From NCBI RefSeq assembly GCF_030818905.1, contig NZ_JAUTAZ010000001.1, positions 2,170,001 through 2,234,000 on the forward strand: a DNA stretch of 64,000 nucleotides, read 5' to 3'. The notes beneath the pieces are model-generated. The model did not search any database, was not told the origin of the DNA, and worked only from the letters and a program-made list of their open reading frames with translations. Both the position numbers and the translations under genes were made by a program. Positions 1 to 6,383 of the stretch are shown piece after piece. The first letter of the stretch is position 1, and every line of letters begins with the position of its first letter. This stretch comes from Microbacterium sp. SORGH_AS_0888. GTDB lineage: Bacteria > Actinomycetota > Actinomycetes > Actinomycetales > Microbacteriaceae.

Positions 1-978
1 GTGCGAGAGCGTCGGGATGAGTGCGGGCGAGGTGGGGGCGCCCCGGCCGGTGCGGGTCGCATCTCCTCCCCAGCTGAGGACGGTGCCGTCGGACAGGAGC
101 GCGGCGCCCAGGGAGATGCCGCCGTCCACGGCGACGACGTAGGGCGCGCCCGCCGCGACGTTGCTCTTCATCCAGCCGTTCAGCGCCGTGAGCTTGACGG
201 CGTTGTTGCCGGCGTTCGCGGTTCCGGGCGGCAGGCTGCTGCCGCCCGCGCCACCGATGTAGTACACGTCGCCGCTCTCGAGGATCACGAAGAAGTTGCT
301 GTACCCGCCCTTGATGAAGACCGCGCGGTTGCCGGCGACGGCCGGATCGGGCAGGCCCGTCACCTGGCTGGCGCCGAGCGTCGTTCCGTTTCCGCCGTAG
401 CCGGTGCCGCCGCCCCAGTTCCACACGGTGCCGTCGGCGCGGATCCCGGCGCCGGCCTGCTCGGTGGTCGCGAGGCTGAGGATGTCGTCGAGCAACGGAC
501 CCGTGCCGTTCCAGGCCGTGCCGATGCGGATCCGCTGCGGACTCCCTGCAGCTCCGCGCGACGCGTCCGTGCCGTTGCGGTCGTTGTTCGCGCCCCAGCC
601 CCAGACGTGGCCGCCGGCGTCGACCGCGTTGACGTCGTAGATCTGACCGCCGAGCTGGCGGATGTCGGTGCCCGCGGGGAAGGGCACCTGCTCCGGCGGA
701 CGCTGGACCCCGCCCGCGGCGGCGCCGTTGATGTCGTACAGCGTGAGTCCCCAGACGTAGACCTCACCGGAGGCGGCCAGCCCCAGGCCGGTATCCACCA
801 TTCGGGCGGTCGTGGACAGCCCCGGGCTGAACGGCGGCTCGACGTGCGCGGGGAGGGCGGCGGTGCGCGCATAGGCGTCGTCGCGGTAGGCGGCGCCGGT
901 CACCGTGGCGGTGCCGACGAGCGCGAGGGCGGCGGCGAGCGCCACGGCGAGCGCGGAACGACGGACAGGGGCTCTCAT
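1..978 (-). CDS. Exported RCC1-repeat (beta-propeller) protein, 3' end outside window
   Basis: 326 residues are visible and the C-terminus runs off the window. The N-terminus MRAPVRRSALAVALAAALAL is a basic plus hydrophobic export signal ending in a TGAAYRD segment, like the SipW-type signals of its neighbours. The mature part has repeated G-x-V-[YW]-x-W-G elements (GEVYVWG, GHVWGWG, GTVWNWG, GTVLSWG), which are typical of RCC1/BLIP-II-like seven-bladed propellers. These usually mediate protein binding. The ATG overlaps the stop of the upstream gene as ATGA, so it is probably translationally coupled as the last visible gene of the export cluster. The ligand is unknown. I am fairly sure of the fold and not of the function. 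Confidence 0.8.
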   Translation of the reverse strand, partial: MRAPVRRSALAVALAAALALVGTATVTGAAYRDDAYARTAALPAHVEPPFSPGLSTTARMVDTGLGLAASGEVYVWGLTLYDINGAAAGGVQRPPEQVPFPAGTDIRQLGGQIYDVNAVDAGGHVWGWGANNDRNGTDASRGAAGSPQRIRIGTAWNGTGPLLDDILSLATTEQAGAGIRADGTVWNWGGGTGYGGNGTTLGASQVTGLPDPAVAGNRAVFIKGGYSNFFVILESGDVYYIGGAGGSSLPPGTANAGNNAVKLTALNGWMKSNVAAGAPYVVAVDGGISLGAALLSDGTVLSWGGDATRTGRGAPTSPALIPTLSH

Positions 979-1595
979 GCGTTCTTCCTCCGGCTCCGGA
1001 CGACGAGGGTCGCACCGCCCAGGAGGCCGACGGCCGCGAGCGCGGCGGCGACCAGGGCCGGGGCGAGCAGTCCGCCGGTGATCGCGAGCATGCCGGGCGC
1101 TGCCGGCTCGGGGCGCGTGGCGACGAATCGGAGGTCGAGCCTCCCGGCCTGCGCCTGATAGGCGTCACCGGCCTCGGCCGGCAGGGTCACGGTTCCGACC
1201 AGACGATAGCGCTCGGCGCCCGACAGGTCCGGCAGGTCGAAGGTCCGGTCGAGAAGATCGGCGGTCGAGCCGGTCACCAGCACGGTGCCGGACTCCTTCT
1301 CCGCGATCGTCAGGTGCAACGGCGTCGGGCCGCCGAACAGCACGTCGGCTCGTCCCGCCAGGGCGAGGTCCAGCGTGACGACGTCCGAGGTCAGGTTGTC
1401 GACGTCGATGTCCCAGCTGCGGCTCTGCCCCGGCGCGGGTGCGTCGACCGCGATGCTCGCCGGGGTGGCGGTGATCAGATCGGCCGGCGTGTCGGCGAGC
1501 ACCGGCGCCGGCGCCCCGAGGGATGCGACGGCCACGGCGATCGTGAGCACGATGCGGCTCCGCCACGCGCGGCGCGATCTCGCTCTGTCTCTCAT
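975..1595 (-). CDS. Exported, cell-wall-sorted protein with C-terminal LAITG signal
   Basis: 206 aa. It has a classical signal peptide (basic start, then a hydrophobic stretch to APAPVLADTPA), one extracellular domain, and a C-terminal LAITG (residues 170-174) followed by a hydrophobic segment and the tail RSRRKNA. That is the layout of a sortase substrate, and LAxTG is the class E preference in actinobacteria. The domain carries APAPGQSRSW, also found as MPAPGERASW and MPAPGERAGW in the ectodomains of the two sigma-fusion proteins (3702-5124 and 24532-26004). The start ATG overlaps the upstream TGA, and its own TGA overlaps the next ATG. It is probably a wall anchor or assembly factor for the other exported proteins; that role is inference. 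Confidence 0.85.
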   Translation of the reverse strand: MRDRARSRRAWRSRIVLTIAVAVASLGAPAPVLADTPADLITATPASIAVDAPAPGQSRSWDIDVDNLTSDVVTLDLALAGRADVLFGGPTPLHLTIAEKESGTVLVTGSTADLLDRTFDLPDLSGAERYRLVGTVTLPAEAGDAYQAQAGRLDLRFVATRPEPAAPGMLAITGGLLAPALVAAALAAVGLLGGATLVVRSRRKNA

Positions 1596-2188
1596 CTGCT
1601 CTCTCCTTCGGCGCTCACGCCGATGCTCGTGCTCTTGCCGGCCGCGGCGATCCCGCTGCCGGCGGCGATGACCGCCGAGACGGTCACGCGGGGCTGCTGG
1701 CCGGGCGCGACATCCGGGATGACGATGTCCGCCGCGTTGACCGCGGCGGCGGTCGCCCCCGAGATCGCGGGCGTGGATGCGCCGTCGATCGCGACCGTGA
1801 ACAGCAGTGACGCGAACAGGTCCGTCGGCCCCGTGTCGTCCGGGTCCCAGAGGCGGAGGGTGAGGTCGCCGGCGACGCCGGGGTCGCGGTTGAGGAACGT
1901 CGCGTCCATCACGACCGGCGAGCTCTCCGAGAACTGCGTGCCGGATGTCGGCGTCAGGGTGACGGCGGACGCGGCCGTCACCGCGTCCTGCCACTGCGAG
2001 GCGGAGTCGGCGACCGCGATGTCGAAGCGGTGGGGGTTGCCCAGCCCCGAGCCGGTCGCGCCCGTTCCCAGCTGGAGGGTCGCGACGTCGGTGTAGGCGG
2101 CGGCGGTCACGGCGACGACCCCGACGAGGGCGACGCCCGCGGCGAGCAGGAGCCGGTGCCGACCGCTGCGCGGCCGACCGGCGCTCAC
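1592..2188 (-). CDS. SipW-type signal peptide exported protein
   Basis: 198 aa from the GTG that overlaps the upstream stop (GTGA). Longer reading of the frame upstream lies inside the neighbouring gene. The N-terminus is Arg-rich (SAGRPRSGRHRLLLAAG), followed by a hydrophobic core ending VTAAAYTDVATLQLG. This is the SipW-cognate/alternate-type export signal used by TasA/camelysin-like proteins. The remainder is a single predicted beta-rich domain with no cysteine. It is the third gene of a tightly coupled cluster whose members share this signal. It may be a minor fibre or surface-layer component. The family is recognisable by signal only, so the function is not established. Confidence 0.8.
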   Translation of the reverse strand: MSAGRPRSGRHRLLLAAGVALVGVVAVTAAAYTDVATLQLGTGATGSGLGNPHRFDIAVADSASQWQDAVTAASAVTLTPTSGTQFSESSPVVMDATFLNRDPGVAGDLTLRLWDPDDTGPTDLFASLLFTVAIDGASTPAISGATAAAVNAADIVIPDVAPGQQPRVTVSAVIAAGSGIAAAGKSTSIGVSAEGESR

Positions 2189-2802
2189 GACTGCACCGCC
2201 GTGAACGAGAAGAGCACGTCGGTCGAGGCGAGCTGCCACCTGTTGTCGACGCTCTCGGGGAGCTCCATCGTGACCTCCAGGGCACGGGACTCGCCGGCCG
2301 CGAAGGCCGCGGGCCAGGTGTAGGACGAGAGCTCCGCGGCGGGGACGCGGTCGATGAGCGTGCCGCCGCCGACCTCGGCGACGGTGAAGACGAGCTGGTC
2401 GAAGAGCTCGACGAACGCGCCCGTGGCCGGGTCGGTCTCCGCGCCTCGCGGCAGGGGGTCCGAGATCGTCAGGGTCAGGTCGGCCGCGAGCACCGGGCTC
2501 GCGTTCTTGACCGCGACGAGGGCCCGGACCTCGCCTCCGGGCGAGATCAGCTGGCTGCCCACGCCCAGTCGCACCGCGCCGGGTCGCCCCTGCTGCCAGT
2601 CCGCCGTCTCGGCGTTCCAGGCATCGGGGTCCTCCCCGACGCCTCCCGTCACGACGATGTCGAGCGTGTTGCGCGACCCGTCCAGCTGCACGGCGACGTC
2701 CGCCTGGTCCGTGAACGCCGCGGCCGTGAGCATCATGCTCGCGGCGAGCAGCGCGCCGGCGGTCAGGATCGCCCGCCGTGTCCCGCTTCGTGGTCTTGTC
2801 AT
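2185..2802 (-). CDS. SipW-type signal peptide exported protein (paralogue of 23631-24239)
   Basis: 205 aa. It has an Arg-rich start, a hydrophobic core and the MLTAAAFTDQADVAVQLDG signal end typical of alternate-type (SipW-cognate) exported proteins. The C-terminal half is clearly homologous to the protein at 23631-24239: both have D-P-x-PRG-x-x-TDPATG, FDQ-x-VFTV, L-x-DRVPA, YTWP and LPESVDNRWQ. The stop overlaps the GTG of the next gene. The gene lies 88 bases downstream of the first cluster gene, with a strong hairpin in between. TasA-like fibre subunit is a reasonable guess from the signal type, not proven. Confidence 0.82.
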   Translation of the reverse strand: MTRPRSGTRRAILTAGALLAASMMLTAAAFTDQADVAVQLDGSRNTLDIVVTGGVGEDPDAWNAETADWQQGRPGAVRLGVGSQLISPGGEVRALVAVKNASPVLAADLTLTISDPLPRGAETDPATGAFVELFDQLVFTVAEVGGGTLIDRVPAAELSSYTWPAAFAAGESRALEVTMELPESVDNRWQLASTDVLFSFTAVQS

Positions 2803-2848
2803 CTCGTCACTTCTCGTCTGTTCTCGTGGCCGTCCGTCCGGGGGATGC

Positions 2849-2884
2849 GGCCTTCCGCCGACGACGGGGCGCCGGCGGAAGGCC
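2849..2884 (-). promoter_or_regulatory. Intercistronic hairpin in export cluster
   Basis: GGCCTTCCGCCG at 2849-2860 and its exact reverse complement at 2873-2884 form a 12-bp perfect stem with a 12-base loop. It lies between the first and second genes of the export cluster. No T-run follows on the minus strand, so a partial terminator or an mRNA-stabilising hairpin fits better than a full terminator. Confidence 0.6.
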
Positions 2885-2890
2885 GGCGGG

Positions 2891-3511
2891 TCACGGCTGG
2901 ACCGAGGTCGCGTCGAAGTGCGCCTGCACGTAGGACACCTCGCCCTGAAGCGCGTTGTTGGCGGCGGCGGAGCCCTGATCGGGCAGGGAGATCTCCACGG
3001 TCAGGGTGCCCTGGGTGCCGGTGAGGTACGTGCCGAGGTCGAGGTCGTCAACGGCCGACTGGGCGACGTTCGTGACGATGTCGGTGCCGTCGAGCTGGAT
3101 CGTGTAGCGCAGCGCCGCGGCGATCGCGGCGTCGGAGACGTAGCCCGGGCGGTCCTGCAGCGAGAACGAGATGTCCGCGCTGAGCACCGGGCTCTCGTTG
3201 CGGAACGGGATGTCGACGGAGACCGTGTCACCGGGCGTGATGAGGTCGGCGCCCGGAACGGCGATGTTGACGCCCGCCGCCGTGTCGGCCTCCTGCCACT
3301 CTCCGGGGACCGGGACGCCGTTCGCATCGGTGCCGACGACCTGGATGTTGAACCGGTTGTTGCCGCCGACGCCCGAGTCGTCGGTGCCGTCGCCGAGGTT
3401 GAGGTTCGCGAAATCGGTGAACGCGGCGGCGGTCACGAGCCCGGCGACGGCCAGGAGCGATCCGCCGGCGATGATCAGCCGCTTGGTTCCGCGGGAGGAG
3501 GAGTGTGCCAT
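2891..3511 (-). CDS. SipW-type signal peptide exported protein, first gene of cluster
   Basis: 206 aa. The start ATG is preceded by GGACTCC, a weak match to a ribosome site. The N-terminus has the basic GTKRL then IIAGGSLLAVAGLV and TAAAFTDFANLNLGDG, a textbook alternate-type (SipW-cognate) signal. The mature part is acidic and Asn/Asp-rich (NNRFNIQVVGTD), with a domain like the other cluster members. As the promoter-proximal gene followed by a hairpin it is likely the most abundant product, perhaps a major fibre subunit comparable to TasA. No SipW-like peptidase gene is visible in the window; it may lie off the left edge. Confidence 0.85.
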   Translation of the reverse strand: MAHSSSRGTKRLIIAGGSLLAVAGLVTAAAFTDFANLNLGDGTDDSGVGGNNRFNIQVVGTDANGVPVPGEWQEADTAAGVNIAVPGADLITPGDTVSVDIPFRNESPVLSADISFSLQDRPGYVSDAAIAAALRYTIQLDGTDIVTNVAQSAVDDLDLGTYLTGTQGTLTVEISLPDQGSAAANNALQGEVSYVQAHFDATSVQP

Positions 3512-3585
3512 GGAGGAGTCCTTTTCTCATTCGGTGGCGGGCGCTCGCCCGTCCGTGCCTCGGGACCGCGAAAGCGGTCTCATGT

Positions 3586-3615
3586 GTATGAGCGGTCAGG
3601 ACTCGATCCGTCACA
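3586..3615 (-). promoter_or_regulatory. Candidate promoter of the export cluster (shared with 24324-24353)
   Basis: On the minus strand TGTGAC (3615-3610), 18 bases, then TCATAC (3591-3586) lie about 75-105 bases upstream of the first exported-protein ATG. The block TGTGACGGA and the following CTC..ACAC.ATGA are shared with the second module at 24324-24353. The shared 12-mer on the plus strand is CGATCCGTCACA (3604-3615) against CGCTCCGTCACA. An inverted repeat CTCAT-GTGT-ATGAG (3579-3592) overlaps it. Confidence 0.5.
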
Positions 3616-3640
3616 GCAAAGCCGGAAAAAGGCCCTGCGT

Positions 3641-3650
3641 ATGTATACAT
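3641..3650. promoter_or_regulatory. Palindrome ATGTATACAT upstream of sigma gene
   Basis: A perfect 10-bp AT-rich palindrome lies 52 bases before the TTG start of the sigma-fusion gene, in an otherwise GC-rich divergent promoter region. It could be an operator or part of an extended -10 element. No matching site was seen in the second module. Confidence 0.35.
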
Positions 3651-3701
3651 GCTAATGTGCGCATCGTCCGCAGCACACCCCGGAAGGAGCATCGACATCC
3701 G

Positions 3702-5124
3702 TTGACGGTCACGACTCTCCGCCGCGTCGCCGACGAGTTCGCCGCGTCATCCGAGGCCCTGCGGAGCTATGCGCGGCAGCTCGGAGCCGACCCGGCGACC
3801 GCGGAGGACGCCGTCGCCGAGGCCTTCGCCACCGTGCTCGCCTTCACCGAGGAACGACTCATCGCGATCCACAACCTGCGCGCCTACCTCTATACGACGA
3901 CGCGGCACCTCGTGCGCCGGGCGCAGTCGGCTGCCACGCGCACCGTGGCAGCCGACGACGAGACGCTGGATCGCCCGGTTCCCGACGACACGCAGCGGCT
4001 CGCCGCGCGCAGCTCGCTCGCACTCGCCCGGCAGGCGCTGGGCGCGCTGGACGAGACGCAGCGCACCGTCCTGCTGGCGATGCTGGTCGAGGACCGCACC
4101 CCTGCCGAGGCCGGCCGCCTGATCGGCGTGACGGCCTCGCACGCATCGACGATCCTGCATCGTGCTCGCGCCGCCCTGCGCGTGGAGTACGTGCGCTCCT
4201 ATCTCGAGCTCACCCCGCCCGCCTGCGGCATCGACGTCCGCCTGCTGGCGCGGATCGCCACCGATCGCGCCAGCAGACGGGACGCCGCGGCCTACCGCCG
4301 GCACGTCGCGGGATGCGCGATCTGCCCCCGACTCGAACGCGGCGCCCGCGAGGAGCTGCGATCCGGCTCACTGCTGACGATCCTGCTGCTCGTGCTCGCC
4401 GCGGGCGGAACGCTCGCCCGAGGCGACACCGCGCTCGCGCTCGCGCTGCCGGACACGGGCCCGCGACGGCGGGCACCGCTCCTCGCCGCGGGCGGCGTCC
4501 TCGCGCTGGCCGGACTGGTGACGGTGGCGCTGCTCCCCCTCTCGGGCACGCTCGCGCGGCCTTCTTCCTGGTCGCTCGGCGTCGACGCGGCGAGCGTGCG
4601 CATCGAGGCGGACCCCGAGCTGGTCGCGCTGACCATGCCCGCGCCGGGTGAGCGCGCCTCCTGGACGGCGCGCGTGACGAGCTCGAGCACGAGCACCGTC
4701 GCTCTGTACGCCGAGGTCGTCGCCCCCGGCTCGCCCACCGGCGAGCGACCGCGCCTTCTCCTGTCCCGCGACGGGGCTGCTCTCGGCGCCCCCGTCCCCC
4801 TCGCCGAGACGCGGGGGAGCATGTCGGTCGGGCGCCTCGAGCCCGGCGAGTCGGCCGCGGTCGAGGGCGTCGTCATCCGCGATCGCGCCGACACGGACCA
4901 GTCCCTGTCCGGGCGGGTGACAGTGCGGTTCTGGGCGACGAGCGATCTCGACGCCGCGCCGCCGGGCGGATGGCGGGATGCCGGCGACGAGCTGCCGGAG
5001 ACGGGCGCCGATCCGGGGGCCGCCGCCGGCGCTCGGGGGGATGCTGCTGGTCGCGGGAGTCGCACTGGCCGCCGCCGGGTCGCGCCGGCACCGCCGCCGC
5101 CCGGTGCGCACGGGCCCGGGATGA
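3702..5124 (+). CDS. ECF-like sigma factor fused to zinc motif, membrane segments, ectodomain and LPETG tail; frameshift near 5015-5019
   Basis: The start is TTG at 3702, with AAGGAG 12 bases upstream. Residues about 1-165 hold sigma-70 region 2 and region 4 features (AEDAVAEAFATVLAF, NLRAYLYTTTRHLV, a VTASHASTILHRAR helix-turn-helix). An anti-sigma-type Hx3Cx2C motif follows (H201, C205, C208), then two hydrophobic segments, an ectodomain with MPAPGERASW, and LPETG at 431-435. As sequenced, the frame after LPETG is polar and runs to 5261, antisense over mrpG. Removing one G from the G5 tract at 5015-5019 restores PPPALGGMLLVAGVALAAAG plus an SRRHRRR tail with stop at 5122-5124, matching the paralogue at 24532. 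The coordinates given are for the corrected gene (473 aa). It is divergent from the export cluster, which is its likely target. Confidence 0.8.
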
Positions 5125-5173
5125 CGCACGGCTTGCCGCGCACGAGGTCGCGCGGCCGGCGGGTGCGTGCCGG

Positions 5174-5566
5174 TCAGCCGCCCGCGGCCGGCGGAGTGCG
5201 TCGCGACTCGGCGAGCTCGTCGACGAGGAGCGAGCTCTGGTCGATCGTGCCGTTGCGGTAGGCCTGGCGCCCCACCATGTGCGCCGACAGCGGGGCCGTC
5301 GCGAGCTGGATCAGCACGATCGGGATCAGGAAGGCCACGACGGGCCACGATCGCAGCGACAGCGCGATCGCGAGACAGATGAGCACGAGCCCCAGCACCT
5401 GCGGCTTGGTCGCCGCGTGCAGACGCGTCGGCACGTCGCGGAACCGGACCAGCCCGATCGCCGCCGTCAGGCACAGCAGGGCGCCGATGAGGATCAGGAC
5501 CAGGGAGGCGGCATCCAGCCACCCGGCCAGCGACATCCCCTCCGACGTCCGGGTCGGCATCATCAT
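5174..5566 (-). CDS. mrpG: Mrp/Mnh cation-proton antiporter subunit G
   Basis: 130 aa with three hydrophobic helices (LVLILIGALLCLTAAIGLV, the VLGLVLICLAIALSL region, VVAFLIPIVLIQLA) and the MrpG/PhaG hallmark VRFRDVPTRLHAATKPQ. It is the last gene of the mrp operon. The start ATG overlaps the mrpF stop (ATGA), and two further in-frame ATG codons follow directly. The C-terminal tail is short, polar and cytoplasmic. The subunit is required for assembly of the multi-subunit Na+(Li+, K+)/H+ antiporter in the membrane. Confidence 0.93.
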   Translation of the reverse strand: MMMPTRTSEGMSLAGWLDAASLVLILIGALLCLTAAIGLVRFRDVPTRLHAATKPQVLGLVLICLAIALSLRSWPVVAFLIPIVLIQLATAPLSAHMVGRQAYRNGTIDQSSLLVDELAESRRTPPAAGG

Positions 5567-5832
5567 CGCTGGTCACCGTCCTTCCGCGCCACGAACCGGG
5601 CGATCGAGATCGAGCCGAACACGCCGACCGCGGCGATCACGAGCAGCACGGGGAGCGTGCGCGTGTGATGGTTGATCGCCATGTCGGCCCCGAGCACGCA
5701 CATGATCTCGGTCAGCAGGACGTCGGAGGCGACGGCGCGGTCCAGGATCGAGGGCCCCACCACGATCCGCCACAGCGTGATGAGCGCGGCGACCGCGAAC
5801 ACGACGTAGATCACCGCCAGCAGGATGCTCAT
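5563..5832 (-). CDS. mrpF: Mrp/Mnh antiporter subunit F
   Basis: 89 aa, three predicted membrane helices. The start is the ATG overlapping the mrpE stop (ATGA); longer reading upstream is inside mrpE. It contains the family motif GPSILDRAVASDVL followed by a small helix-forming stretch. It is a small structural subunit of the Mrp complex, translated in coupled fashion between mrpE and mrpG. Confidence 0.92.
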   Translation of the reverse strand: MSILLAVIYVVFAVAALITLWRIVVGPSILDRAVASDVLLTEIMCVLGADMAINHHTRTLPVLLVIAAVGVFGSISIARFVARKDGDQR

Positions 5833-6383
5833 GACACCGCCTCCCTGATCCGGGCGACCTGTGCGCGCGAGCCGACCGCGTTCACGATCCGCCGCTCCCA
5901 CCGGAGCACGCTCTGCCGCTGCGCCTCGACGTCGGCCTCAGATCGCACGCCGACCACGTGCAGGTACAGCACGCGCCGATCGCGGTCGACGTCGATGATG
6001 AGGGATCCGGGGATGAGGGACGCCGTGACCGCCGTGTGCGCGAGGATCACGTCGTCGTCGATCACGAGCGGCACCGCGATGACCGCCGTCCCCGGGTAGC
6101 GACGGGGGTCCAGCACCTGCACCGCCACCGTCAGCGAGCCGCGGATGAGCGCGCCCACGAAGGCGACGACGAAGACCAGGCCGTACCAGAGGTTCACCCG
6201 GCCCGACAGCTCCACCGGAGGAAGCTGGAAGACGCGGGTGACCACGACGGCCGCGATGAGCCCCGTGAGGAAGGCGACGACCGTGAACTGGCCCCACAGC
6301 AGCATCCACAGCGCGATGAGCCAGACGAAGAACGGCAGCTGCCGCCAGACCTGGGCGACCATGCTCTTCTTGTCGGGGGACAT
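5829..6383 (-). CDS. mrpE: Mrp/Mnh antiporter subunit E
   Basis: 184 aa. The ATG at 6383 overlaps the last base of the mrpD stop (TGATG). The N-terminus is soluble (MSPDKKSMVAQVWRQLP), then two or three hydrophobic helices and a conserved cytoplasmic domain with TASLIPGSLIIDVD and LYLHVVGV. These are typical of the MnhE family. The subunit contributes to complex assembly and activity. Confidence 0.92.
   Translation of the reverse strand: MSPDKKSMVAQVWRQLPFFVWLIALWMLLWGQFTVVAFLTGLIAAVVVTRVFQLPPVELSGRVNLWYGLVFVVAFVGALIRGSLTVAVQVLDPRRYPGTAVIAVPLVIDDDVILAHTAVTASLIPGSLIIDVDRDRRVLYLHVVGVRSEADVEAQRQSVLRWERRIVNAVGSRAQVARIREAVS

Noticed and set aside
4446..4460. A second LPxTG-like motif (LPDTG, residues 249-253) inside the first sigma fusion
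   Set aside because: It lies between the two hydrophobic segments, is followed directly by RRR and is absent from the paralogue; probably chance.
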